64,000 nt of DNA. Source: Saxidomus purpurata (lineage: Eukaryota > Mollusca > Bivalvia > Venerida > Veneridae). Under the pieces are notes generated by a model. It had not been told where the DNA came from and searched no databases. It was given only the letters and a program-made list of their open reading frames with translations. The stretch spans positions 27,683,612 to 27,747,611 of the forward strand of contig JAFMSR010000002.1 of NCBI GenBank assembly GCA_022818135.1. Reading direction: 5' to 3'. Shown here piece by piece: positions 12,194 to 22,591 of the stretch. The position numbers and the translations under genes were made by a program. Every line of letters begins with the position of its first letter. Positions within the stretch are counted from its first letter, which is position 1.

Positions 12194-12219
12194 AATCATT
12201 TATGCTACAGGTTAGACGT

Positions 12220-13409
12220 ATGAAAGGGTCATACAAAAAATCCATTTTTATAGAACAACTTCTTACGAATGAACACGGCGTAGGCATTTTTTTTCCAAAG
12301 AAAGAGCTTAAAACAATATCATGGTTTACAGTATATTCCTTCCTTCTGATGTATTAAACATAACCGTAACAGCCATACTACATCCCAGGATGTATGCTGT
12401 ATATAGATCAACGCATTTAGTACAAAGAATCTCGATTAATTGATAGCTTTTCAAGTATCAAAATTAATTTTAATCTACCATTTATCCGATTATAAGGTAC
12501 TAAACATCTCTCAACATTTGATAACAGAGATAATGACTACCTTCGATCTCTCAGTTATACATTGCAAAATGTTTTCCCAATATTGTTATTAATTTTAAGG
12601 ATTTTGAAACAATGTTATCGAGTTTAAGCAAGTTACCTAAACTCCACTTGCAACCTTTAATTGTATCATACAATGTGTGCACATACTAAAATGTCTTATT
12701 TATATGTTTCAGAGAACGAATGGGTGCTCTTTACCTGACAACCGTTACAACATTTTGTGAATACACACAGTTATGTTTTTGGTAATTCGTTTTCATACAA
12801 ATACCATTAACCAAGGAACTAGCAGGTTTTCATATAAAGACAATGGCAGACGGTTTCAAAGGTCTCCTCGGCAAATATTTAAAATCTTTACATGTATACT
12901 AACTTATTTACTCTTGATTGTAAAATGACACAAAGGACAATGCCAAAGGAAACGAAAACAAATGGACAAATCATATGGCCAGTTAACTACATTATGAAAT
13001 AATAAAACGCTTTCGAACACTCAGAGAAATCTTTATTCTCAGGTATGTGTATATTTACCAAACCTTAGTGACTAAGTAACACAAAAAGGATGAGCAAAAA
13101 TTGACCAATCACATAACGACTGCTCTATATTTCAACTTATTTCTTGTTCCCATGATCATTTTGAGTATACAGAAAACATTGTTCTTCACATCAGCTTTTA
13201 CAAGTTTTTTTTATTAAATGTGAATCAACTGAACAGAATTTAACGTTACTTGATCTTGTTTCAATTCTTTAATTACTATTTAACCGTTTTCAGTTTCATA
13301 TAAAAACAAAGAAAAAAAAATACATGTTGTTTAAAACGTATCGTCATGTATTGCTTTAGGCCTAAACAAAGGATATATTAAGGCTTAATTTCCTTGTCAA
13401 GTGTAAAAA
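12220..13409. other. AT-rich stretch, nothing recognised
   Basis: No gene, terminal repeat or tandem structure was seen in this 1.2 kb. Confidence 0.4.
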
Positions 13410-14130
13410 AGCGTGTATGCAAGAAGAAGTGCAGTGGTTGAAACTCTTCCCTGCACATTTTTTAATCACTTCCCTCTGTTATATGAAATTTTGCTTGTTC
13501 GGGACATAAACGTATTTAATGGATTTACTTTATTTTTCACGCAATGGTAGGGGACATTGAGAGGAAGAGCAGTTTCTCTTGCACAATTCTTTAATTACAC
13601 AATGGTAAATGGCGTTGAAAAGATGTGCAGTGACCAAGAATCATGATTTTGCCTCTCACAAATTTTTAATAATCTTCCTTTGTTATTTAAAATTATATAT
13701 GTTGGGACCAGAACTTGAAAAGCATTCACTGGACTGACTTTTTATTTCACATTGTGGTAAAGGACTTTGAGGGGAAACGTAGCGACCACATACCATAAAT
13801 CTTCCTTGCACATTTTTATTTACTCTCTTTGTAATCAGAAATTGTGCTTGTCCGAAACATAACTACAAAACTATCATTCAGGATGGCTTGGTATTTACTA
13901 CAGTGGTAAAGGACATTAAAAGTGCTGTATCAAAGAATCGTACTCTTCCTTGCACACAGTTTGAATTGTTCCCCCTTTAAATTCGAACTTATTCTTGTCA
14001 TGAAGAATATTGATTGGATTGACTTAAAATTTCACGGACTCGTTATTAACATTGATATGAAGTGCACTGTAAAAAAACCATAAATCTACCTTTCCAAGTT
14101 TTTTTTATTGTCTCCCTTTGACAATATTGT
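13410..14130 (+). repeat. Degenerate tandem block, about 145-bp period
   Basis: Four or five diverged units each contain a CACAGTGGTAAAGGACATT-like word. This is followed by GAAGTGCAGTG, AATCTTCCTTGCACA, CCCTTTGTTAT and GCTTGTTCGGGACATAA. Anchor words fall near 13420, 13555, 13613, 13758, 13912 and 14050. Neither end of the parent element is clear. It resembles the cores of the CAAGAG-type elements but is older. Confidence 0.55.
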
Positions 14131-14589
14131 CATTTAAAATCATTTTTAAAAGAAAATTTCACAGATCTTTTCCCAGTAATGGTGATTTAAATCCAGAACA
14201 TTGCGATAATAAGTGAAATTCCCCGTGCTGGCTTTAATGAAAAAAAATTGTTTCTATTTATTTAACAGAAAATTTCATCCAAAACTCATAAAATATGTTT
14301 TTTTTACATAGGCCATAAATATGTTTTCTTGTTATATGTTTGAAAGATCGATCTATTCTGCCCTCTTAAAAAAATGACTTTTTAAAAAAAAGCCAATAAA
14401 TTAACAAATATAATTCAGCAAACGTATATATATGTACATACATATTGTATTCGACATTGATTAATGTAACCAAAACGACATTTTTAGTTTTGAGGTTGTA
14501 GCTTTCTGTAATCTGTAAAATAATTGTTGTCAATTGTTTTACTGTCTGGTTTCATCTTTCATTATTCAGAGTTTGACTTTTCTAGTTTT

Positions 14590-14780
14590 GTATTCCTTTC
14601 ACTCCCGCAAAAATGGTATATGTGTCGTTGTTTTGTCGTTTCTCTCATTTTGTATTCCTGTAGCAATGACAAAACGGCAGAATGACATTTGCATATATGC
14701 ATTCGCAAAATGACAAAATGAAAAACGCAGCATGACAAAACAAAAGAACGGCACAAAACATACTGAAAACGGCACCCTAA
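14590..14780. repeat. Low-complexity GACAAAA/TTTTGTC block
   Basis: Variants of ATGACAAAACG, AAAATGAC and TTGTCGTTT recur here on both strands, partly inverted. They produce two overlapping Phe/Cys/Arg-rich open frames on the minus strand that I regard as by-products. A G-rich stretch follows at 14850-14875. Confidence 0.35.
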
Positions 14781-15012
14781 AACTGTTCTTTATATTTGTT
14801 TTTACATTTGGTGGTGGTGGATCTCCCTGAAGTTGGCGGCCTAGCGGTGGTGGGGCTGGGAGGGGAGAGGGGGCATTAACACCTACTACCCTACAACTAG
14901 CAGGAACTCTTTTCGAAATGTTTAACATGGGTTAAATGTACATAAAATTACAAATAAATACATTTTGAAAGAAGAATACACACAACTTGCCTATACTATC
15001 TTCTATCATTAT

Positions 15013-15370
15013 AGGGCCACTCCCTACATCTGGCAGATTATATTCTTCAAACATAAATTATGTCTTGAATGAACGTAAAATGATAAAAAATATAATTTTG
15101 AAGAAGAACATATATAGAAAAATGACTCATTTTAGCCAATAAAATCAGCAGAGTTGCCTACTGTAATAAATCGCTATTCACCTCTTAATTGTACAACAAC
15201 AACTTTACATAGATTATTGAATGGTTCGTTCACGGTACTGCAACATATTTTAAAACGCTGAACTGGAATGTATAGCTTAAGCTTTTAGGTGAAGTAATGA
15301 TGCTTGCAAATATTCTACTATTAATGCTTTTGGAGTTTTTAACTGGACACCAGTTTTAGGGAGTGACTCT
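15013..15370 (-). mobile_element. T2-like MITE flanked by TTAT
   Basis: The left end is AGGGCCACTCCCTACATCTG and the right end GTTTTAGGGAGTGACTCT, inverted to each other. Both flanks read TTAT (15009-15012 and 15371-15374) where other copies have TTAA. The interior has the family's TAATAAATCGCTATTCACC and TTGAATGGTTCG blocks. Confidence 0.8.
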
Positions 15371-15390
15371 TTATTAGCTAAAAAGGTTTA

Positions 15391-17146
15391 CTAAACAAGA
15401 GGGCCATGATGACCCTATATCGCTCACCTGACTACCATTTGCTATAATAAAAGGGGTCATGATTCTAACATAATTCGTAGAGGTCCACTACACAATGCTG
15501 AGTAAAATTTCAAATATCTATTATCTGTCTGTCGGTCTTGTGTTATTTTTTTTAAGTTTGCCCTATATAAGTCTATATGAAATCAAGTGCTTTCCCCCCT
15601 CCAAGGAAGGGTTAATTTTGGCCAGGAGGTCATGATTTGAACAATCTTCGTAAAGGTCTACTAGACAATGCTACATGCTAAATATCTAAGCTCTAGGCCT
15701 TGTGGTTTTTGAGAAGAAGATTTTTTAAGTTTTTCCTATATGAGCCTATGTAAAACCAAGTGACCCCACGGGCGGGGTCAATTTTGACCCAGGGCTCATA
15801 ATTTGAACAATCTTGGTAGAGGTGCACTAGACAATGCTACATGCTAAATATCTAAGCTCTAGGCCTTGTGGTTTCAGAGAAGAAGATTTTTAAAGTTTTT
15901 CCTATATAAGCCTATGTTAAACCAAGTGACCCCCCGGGCAGGGTCAATTTTGACCCAGGGCTCATAATTTGAACAACCTTGGTACAAGTCCACTAGACAA
16001 TGCTACATGCTAAATATCTAAGCTCTAGGCCTTGTGGTTTCAGAGAAGAAGATTTTTTAAAGTTTTTCCTATATAAGCCTATGCAAAACTAAGTGACCAC
16101 CCGCACGGGGTCAATTTTGACCCGGGTGTCATAATTTGAACAATCTTGGTAAAGGTCTACTAGACAATGCTACATGTCAAATATCTAAGCTCTAGGCCTT
16201 GTGGTTTCAGAGAAGAAGATTTTTAAAGTTTTTCCTATATAAGCCTATGCAAAATTAAGTGACCACCTCCGCGGGGTCAATTTTGACCCGGGTGTTATAA
16301 TTTGAATAATCTTGGTAGAGGTCCACTAGCCAATGCTACATGCCAAATATCTAAGCTCTAGGCCTTGTGGTTTCAGAGAAGAATATTTTTAAAGATTTTC
16401 CTATATAAGCCTATGTTAAACCAAGTGTTCCCCCCGGGCAGGGTCAATTTTGACCCAGGGCTCATAATTTGAACAATCTTGGTACAAGTCCACTAGACAA
16501 TGCCACATGCTAAATATCTAAGCTCTAGGCCTTGTGGTTTCAGAGAAGAAGATTTTTAAAAGTTTTTCCTATATAAGCCTATGCAAAACTAAGTGACCAC
16601 CTGCACGGGGTCAATTTTGACCCGGGGGTCATAATTTGAACATTCTTGGTAAAGGTCTACTAGATAATGCCACATGCTAAATATCTAAGCTCTAGGCCTT
16701 GTGGTTTCAGAGAAGATTTTTAAAGTTTTTCCTATATAAGCCTATGCAAAACTAAGTGACCACCGGCGCGGGTTCAATTTTGACCCGGGTGTCATAATTT
16801 GAAAAATCTTGGTAGAGGTCCACTAGACAATGCTACATGCCAAATATCTAAGCTCTAGGCCTTGTGGTTTCAGAGAAGAAGATTTTTTAAGTTTTTCCTA
16901 TTTCTTGCCATAGCAACCAGAGTACTGCATAGAATGGAATTCTTTGAACAACTTTGATAGAGCTTCATGCAAGGAACATCCCTGTTTCATCAACATTGGT
17001 CCAGTGGTTTCATAGGAGATGTCGTTGGAAGGAAATGGTGGACGGACGGACGGACGGACGGACGGACGGACGTACGTACGACGGACCCCGGACGGAAAGC
17101 GATCCTAATAGCTCACTCTGGCACTTTGTGCCAGGTGAGCTAAAAA
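15391..17146 (+). mobile_element. CAAGAG-type element C (8 x 166-bp core)
   Basis: The 5' end reads ACAAGAGGGCCATGATGACC and then a subterminal CGCTCACCTGAC. The core has eight units with the word CTCTAGGCCTTGTGG at 15691, 15857, 16023, 16190, 16356, 16523, 16690 and 16853. A GGAC run (17041-17070) precedes a 3' stem-loop, AGCTCACTCTGGCAC with TGCCAGGTGAGCT, then AAAA. The subterminal GCTCACCTG at the 5' end is the inverse of one arm of the 3' stem. Each unit has CCTATATAAGCC and most have an inverted GGGTCA/TGACCC pair. An open frame at 16954-17301 only reads the GGAC run as Asp-Gly-Arg-Thr repeats. Confidence 0.85.
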
Positions 17147-17332
17147 CTGTAAAAGATTTAACGTCTCTACTCACATCTTATTTTGCCAATTTTACCGATT
17201 GTAACGGTAACTTTTATCTTATAACTTGCAAACATGTTAATTTACAAATGTATTATTTAATAAAATATTTTATCCAGTTTTCAGGTGTGCATCTGATTTG
17301 ACAAATATACCTTGTTCTTCATTGTTATGTAA

Positions 17333-18382
17333 AACAAGAGCCATGTTACGCATGGTTAATCCCCCCGCCGGGAAGGTTACCTGAAGGTTGTACTTTCGTA
17401 CATTTTACTTGGTGAGAGGAAATCCTTAAAAAGCCGTATAGTTATGGTCATGCTGAGTACAGTTTTCAAGTAAGTGGAAAAAGAATAAGGCAATGAAGAG
17501 AAGGTTTGCAAAATTATATTAATGTTCATTATCAGTATAGGTATGATATTTTTCTATTTAACTAAAAGTAGGCAAGGTAGAGTTATTGTTCTTGCACACT
17601 GCACTTCCTACCAATGTGCTATGTCAGTGTATTAAGTTTGAAGAAAATCCATCAAGTACTTTTGGAGTTATGCTTCGGAATTTTTTTTTCTCAAGTAAAT
17701 CTGATAAAGGGGAATAACTCTAAAAGTAGGCAAGGAAGAGTTATTGTTCTTGCACACTGCACTTCCTACCAATGTGCTATGTCAGTGTATTAAGTTTGAA
17801 GTAAATCGCTCAAGTACTTTTGGAGTTATGCTCTGGACAAAACTTTTAAAGTAAATCTGATAAAGGGGAATAACTCTAAAAGTAGGCAAGGTAGAGTTAT
17901 TGTTCTTGCACACTGCACTTCCTACCAATGTGCTATGTCAGTGTATTAAGTTTGAAGAAAATCCATCAATTACTTTTGGAGTTATGCTTCGGACAAGTAA
18001 ATCTGATAAAGGGGAATAAACTCTAAAAGTAGGCAAGGTAGAGTTATTGTTCTTGCACACTGCACTTCCTACCAATGTGCTATGTCAGTGCATTAAGTTT
18101 GAAGAAAATCCATCAAGTACTATTGGAGTTATGCTTCGGACAAAGTTTTTCAAGTAAATCTGATAAAGGGGAATAACTCTAAAAGTAGTCAAGGTAGAGT
18201 TATTGTTCTTGCACACTGCACTTCCTCCAAATATGCTCTGTCAGTGTATGAAGTTTGAAGAAAATCGCTCAAGTACTTTTGGAGTTATGCTCCGGACAAA
18301 ATTGGGACGGACGCACGCACGGACGGACGAACGGACGGAAACCATTTCTAATATCCCCTTCGCCTTCGGCGGGGGGATAAAT
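17333..18382 (+). mobile_element. CAAGAG-type element D (5 x 156-bp core)
   Basis: It starts ACAAGAGCCATGTTACGC, followed by the subterminal TTAATCCCCCCGCCGG. Five units contain AAAAGTAGGCAAGG (or AGTAGTCAAGG) at 17564, 17722, 17878, 18025 and 18181, with TGCACACTGCACTTCCT and GGAGTTATGCTTCGGACA. It ends with a GGAC/GCAC run (18305-18340) and the stem-loop CCCCTTCGCCTTCGGCGGGG. The GGCGGGGGGAT arm is the inverse of the 5' subterminal ATCCCCCCGCC. Confidence 0.85.
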
Positions 18383-18389
18383 AACGCCT

Positions 18390-19596
18390 AGCGGCAGAGT
18401 ATGACCCATTAAACATCAAAATTAAAATGCATATAAAAGTAATTAACAATGATTTACAACAATGACTGAGGGAAAAAGCTCATTAATAAGTTAAATATTC
18501 TCATATGTCAAGATTCATTTTCTTCTTCTTTTGCAAAAAAACCCCCCTAAAAAACCCAAAAACAATTGCAGTTTCGTAACTGAAAGCATTGACACAGGTC
18601 AACCTCCTGAAAGCCTGAACGGTGCACTCCTGTAACGAAATTACTCAGTTATCTCCCATAGTCCCACAAAAAAACATTTGTATATAAGTCGACAGCAAGT
18701 AAACCCCAAAAGTATAGAAGTTGCAAGTAAGAATTTTCTGATATATTTCATTATATAGACATAGGATCTAAAGTTGTAAAGGGACTCTATCTATTTTAAA
18801 GGTTTGAAGCGAGATATTCATTTGCACGATACGAATAAGTACAACGTATACTAAACGTATATAAAACGTTTGTCATGCAAAGGCATATTAACTATATAGA
18901 AGGGACAAAGTGCAGTTGGAGACGTATGCTGTGGAATAAGGTAAGAATTACGCCATTTTGTCCAGCCAATGAATAAAGAGAGGATATATAAACCGTTGAC
19001 TTAGCAGTGGAGGGATATAACTAGGTCGATCGCACTCACAGATCTCATTGGTCACCGCGATTGGCCTACTTTTTTGCAACCGATCAAATTCATTCCTTGG
19101 CTGCAAGTGTCAGGTTAATCTCTCCTTTTTTGGACTCAGAAAAACACGTTTTGTTAAGTATAGGCATGATAGAAGACATGCCGAGGTCTCATCCAAGAAA
19201 ACAAGCTAATATAAACGCTCTCATGTACGGACCTGTTTAAAATTTGCTTCAAATCAAATCAGTGGAGGGATATAGGCTTTGAAATTAGTAACCTGTTACA
19301 AGCTTTAGATACCCGAGTTCTCCTAGGACAGCATCGCGCTTCTGGGAGAAGGCTTTAAGCAGCTTGTGGGTAGAAATCCGGGCTTTAGTTGCAACACCGT
19401 TAGGAAAAGTAGTAAGTCAGAGCTTACGTGGGATGAACGTCAATAAGAGTTATAACTCTAGATTTAAATAGTTGAAACTTCTTATATATGATATTTTATT
19501 ATTATTGGCTATCTGTTTGGACATAATAATTTTCTAATCATTTATAACCAATCAAAAAGTCGAAGAAGCTCACAGAAAAATTTAATGTATATTTAT
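18390..19596. other. No gene recognised; one GC-richer patch
   Basis: Most of this is AT-rich with no assignable feature. Positions 19004-19440 are noticeably GC-richer. They contain a repeated AGTGGAGGGATATA (about 19007 and 19261) and a short open reading of about 30 codons near 19260-19365. It could be a conserved exon, a small RNA or another repeat; nothing decides between these. Confidence 0.25.
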
Positions 19597-19663
19597 TTTT
19601 TATTTTTCGGTAGTTTGTGATATCCCGATATTTTCACTGTCCACTCAGTGAAAATTATCAAAA
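19597..19663 (+). mobile_element. Fragment of the TTTCGGTG-type element
   Basis: It has TTTTTCGGTAGTTTGTGATA, TATCCCGAT and CACTCAGTGAAAATTATC. The same order is seen at 56192-56275 and, in part, in the left part of 41517-41825. Confidence 0.4.
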
Positions 19664-19808
19664 GAATGGTTTACGTTACTGCATCATATTTTAAATAATG
19701 TCTGAAACGTATTTACACCTTTAGGTTTATCAATAATATTTGCATATTCTAATATTTATGCTTTTGAAGTTAATAATAATTTGAGACCAGTTTTAGGGTG
19801 TGCTTTTT
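19664..19808 (-). mobile_element. T2-like MITE, partial
   Basis: It begins inside the family at GAATGGTTTACG and runs to the terminal ACCAGTTTTAGGGTGTGC. Its other half is missing where it abuts the TTTCGGTG-type fragment. Confidence 0.55.
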
Positions 19809-20140
19809 ATTTAATAAAAAAGGACTACCTCCATTGAGTTTGGTCAGGAGCATTAACTGTATGCATACCAGATCGGGATATACCTATATCTAGACGGTAT
19901 AAAAAGCTGTTGCGCATACTTTTCTAGATATATGTTCGATAAGAAATGGTTTTAAGATATCATATTAAATGTTAACCTGTTTCAGGAATTACTGAGTTAC
20001 TACGTAACTATGATCGCTACCCGAAATTCAACCAATCATACTAGGGTAGACAAAAGCTATTGTGCAATCAGCGGGGTCAACTAATGTACACATTTTGCAG
20101 TCTGTATTTATTTTAGATCTGTTTATTACATACAAATTAA

Positions 20141-20507
20141 AGGGACATACCCTATAGCTGATGCCGATCAAATAAACTCCAAAATATAATAATAGAATCT
20201 TTGAAAGTATTATAACTTAATCTAAAAGTTTCAGCTATGCATTCCCAGTCATTATCGATAAAATCAACGGTTTAAAATATACTGCGGTACCGCAAACCAT
20301 TCAGTAATCTATATAGAGTTGTTGTTGTACAATTAATGGGTGGAGGCGATTTATTCCAGAAAGCATCTATATCAATTAACTGTGGTAAAACGAGGCATTT
20401 TTCGCCATAGGTTCTTCTTTGAAATTGTATTTATTTATCATTTACGTTCATTGAACACGTAATCTATGTTTGGAGAATATAATCTGCTAGATGTAGGGAG
20501 TGCCCCT
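20141..20507 (+). mobile_element. T2-like TTAA MITE, complete copy
   Basis: The ends AGGGACATACCCTATAGCTG and CTAGATGTAGGGAGTGCCCC are imperfect terminal inverted repeats. Exact TTAA lies on both sides (20137-20140 and 20508-20511). There is no coding capacity. The interior has GCGGTACCGC (20284-20293) and GTTGTTGTTGTACAATTAAT. The full terminal word TTAAAGGG(A/G) matches the TTAAAGGRR motif that defines T2-type MITEs, which are assigned to the Kolobok superfamily. This is the reference copy for the family in this window. Confidence 0.85.
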
Positions 20508-20749
20508 TTAAGAATGATCTGTTTAGGAGTATAGTGATGCTAAGGTTATTTGATAAAATGTGCCATTTAAAATATGATAAGAAGTGTATTTAACAATGAT
20601 TTACATATTGGTTATGCTTAATTTAAACATTTTAAGTGTAGTGTTGTTGCCAGGCACCAACATTTGACTTGCATAATCTGTTACGTTTTCTTTTAAAACA
20701 AGAAAGTGGAGTGTTTGTATCATGATTTATAGTCATTGCTTTTGTTTAA

Positions 20750-21715
20750 AGAGATACTCCCTAAAACTTGTGTCAAATTAAATTACTTAAAAAGCATAGA
20801 AAATATAATATTTTCAAGTATCATTACTTAAGAAATAATAAATGTGTCCCTGTATTTGTCGTTGAATAAATTTCGAATGCGTAGTATTTAATTTTTAGCA
20901 TTCGAACGACTGACTGTATTTTATTTAACGATGAAATATTGGCACATATCTATCATTTCGATGATGATTTTTGATGACGCGCTTGTTTACATTCTGCACG
21001 TCATAACGTCATTTCGCGGCACGTCGTCCTTGGAGAAACGTGCTGTATTTTATTGTAAAATGAAATACATTATTGCATTGTATGAAAATTGATTTTCGTG
21101 TATATGGGCCGTTCAAAAAAGATCACCCGACATAGTGTGCCGATAACACATATCGGCACACTTGCTAGTGTGCCAGAAAATCCATATTGTTCTGCTATTT
21201 CCGGTTGCTGTGCAGCAACGGCAGACTGTCAGCACGTGAAAACGTAGAGGTACTTATTTTCATGAAATCGAATCAATATTGCAGGGATGTATGTTTTGTA
21301 TAGTTATCTTATCTTTTCCTATTTTCAGAAACACAGATGTTCAAAAAGCTAATTATACGGGACAAGTGTGTCTTAGGGGGATATTGGCAAACTTGGTTTA
21401 AATTGGGCCTCGGGCTAATATCTCACCAAGTGTGCCAATATCATTTAAGCCAAGTGTGTCAACATCGCCTTAAGGCACACCTGCCCCGTATAATTACCTC
21501 CTTTATATATTGATATAGGAAACACAATCACTTGTGTTAGAATTAACCTTAAAAATTTAATCTATACATTCCAGTCATTATCGTTAAATCAGCGATTTAT
21601 TACAAAAGGCTTCTATGCTGATTATTTTTGCTAAAATTAATTTATCATTTTTCGTTTATTGAACATATCATTTATGTTTGAAAAATATAATCTGCAAGAT
21701 GTAGGGAGTGCCCCT
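20750..21715 (+). mobile_element. T2-like MITE split by a roughly 700-bp insertion
   Basis: The left part (20750 to about 20832: AGAGATACTCCCTAAAAC through TTTTCAAGTATCATTACTT) and the right part (about 21540-21715: TAATCTATACATTCCAGTC through GATGTAGGGAGTGCCCCT) join into one family copy. TTAA precedes it (20746-20749) and CTAA follows (21716-21719). The DNA between is not part of other copies. Confidence 0.7.
20833..21539. mobile_element. Insertion of unknown class, rich in inverted repeats
   Basis: This segment interrupts a T2-like MITE. It has a perfect 12-bp hairpin, AGTGTGCCGATA with TATCGGCACACT (21134-21162). It also has a foldback at 21350-21496 whose arms begin TAATTATACGGGaCA and, on the other strand, TAATTATACGGGGCA. 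Inside the foldback are several GATATTGGCACACTTGG-like words on both strands. There is no coding frame of note. Its own ends and target duplication are unclear; TTA occurs at both junctions. Confidence 0.5.
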
Positions 21716-22516
21716 CTAAGTAAAGAAATAAAAAGTTTCTTTTGCATGAAATTTGTAATACGTGAAACAATTTTGATCATTTTACAAACAAACTGGGAAG
21801 TTGTCCCTTGTTAGGAAGTTCTTTGTGTGATTATATACCAATCTTTATTGTTAAAGACCGATGCTGGTACCGATAAAGAGTATTTAAAAACAAAGCATAA
21901 CATAGTAAACACCCCACGAAGGGCTATTAACTGGTAGCATAATAAAGTGTAATAAATATTTTTAATGAGAATCACCAACTGGACCAAGATGGATGTAAAT
22001 AATGCTATTTATGATGTAATATCATATTAATATTTTATGATGTAGAGTTTCAAAATAGCCATAGTGTCTGAAACTTTACATACATGTAAGTCTCATTAAT
22101 CACCGATGAACTTTTACATACGCGTAGAAGTTTTGCTTAGTTAGCGGTGCCGCAAAACAAAACAAGAAAATTACGTTAACGGCATAAAGTTCGGTCAAAT
22201 AAAAAGCTGTTTAACTATGACATGTGTAAATCAAAATCTGCAGAAGTACAAATGTTTTTGGTTTCGACACCGGAATGTTCCTTTGAAGATGCATAATCTT
22301 AATAAGTTTAAATGACATCCAACTATTGTTTATGCAAATGATTTAAATGATTGCTACCAAACCTGAAAGTTACATGTAAAACGACCAGTAAACATCGGTA
22401 AAAGTACCATAATTCCGTAAAACCTTTATAAACACTCATTTCATTTGTGTTTGGGTTGATAACGGTCGCTATATTGGTACTCTATGTGTAAACGAAACAT
22501 TTCTCTTGAACATCTT

Positions 22517-22591
22517 ATTTATTTATAGTTTTACAAATATTTGTTAATCTTTTGTAAAAATAATCTGCTCGTTGTAGAGAATGCACCTTTA
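22517..22591 (+). mobile_element. T2-like MITE right end
   Basis: AATAATCTGCTCGTTGTAG followed by AGAATGCACCT and TTAA matches the right end of the family. No left end is visible nearby. Confidence 0.5.

Noticed and set aside
15376..17160. Possible short target duplication around element C (AAAAGGTTTA and AAAAGATTTA)
   Set aside because: The match is imperfect, short and A/T-rich, and is offset from the element borders.
16954..17301. 115-codon plus-strand frame with Asp-Gly-Arg-Thr repeats
   Set aside because: The repeats are the translation of the GGAC run near the 3' end of element C.
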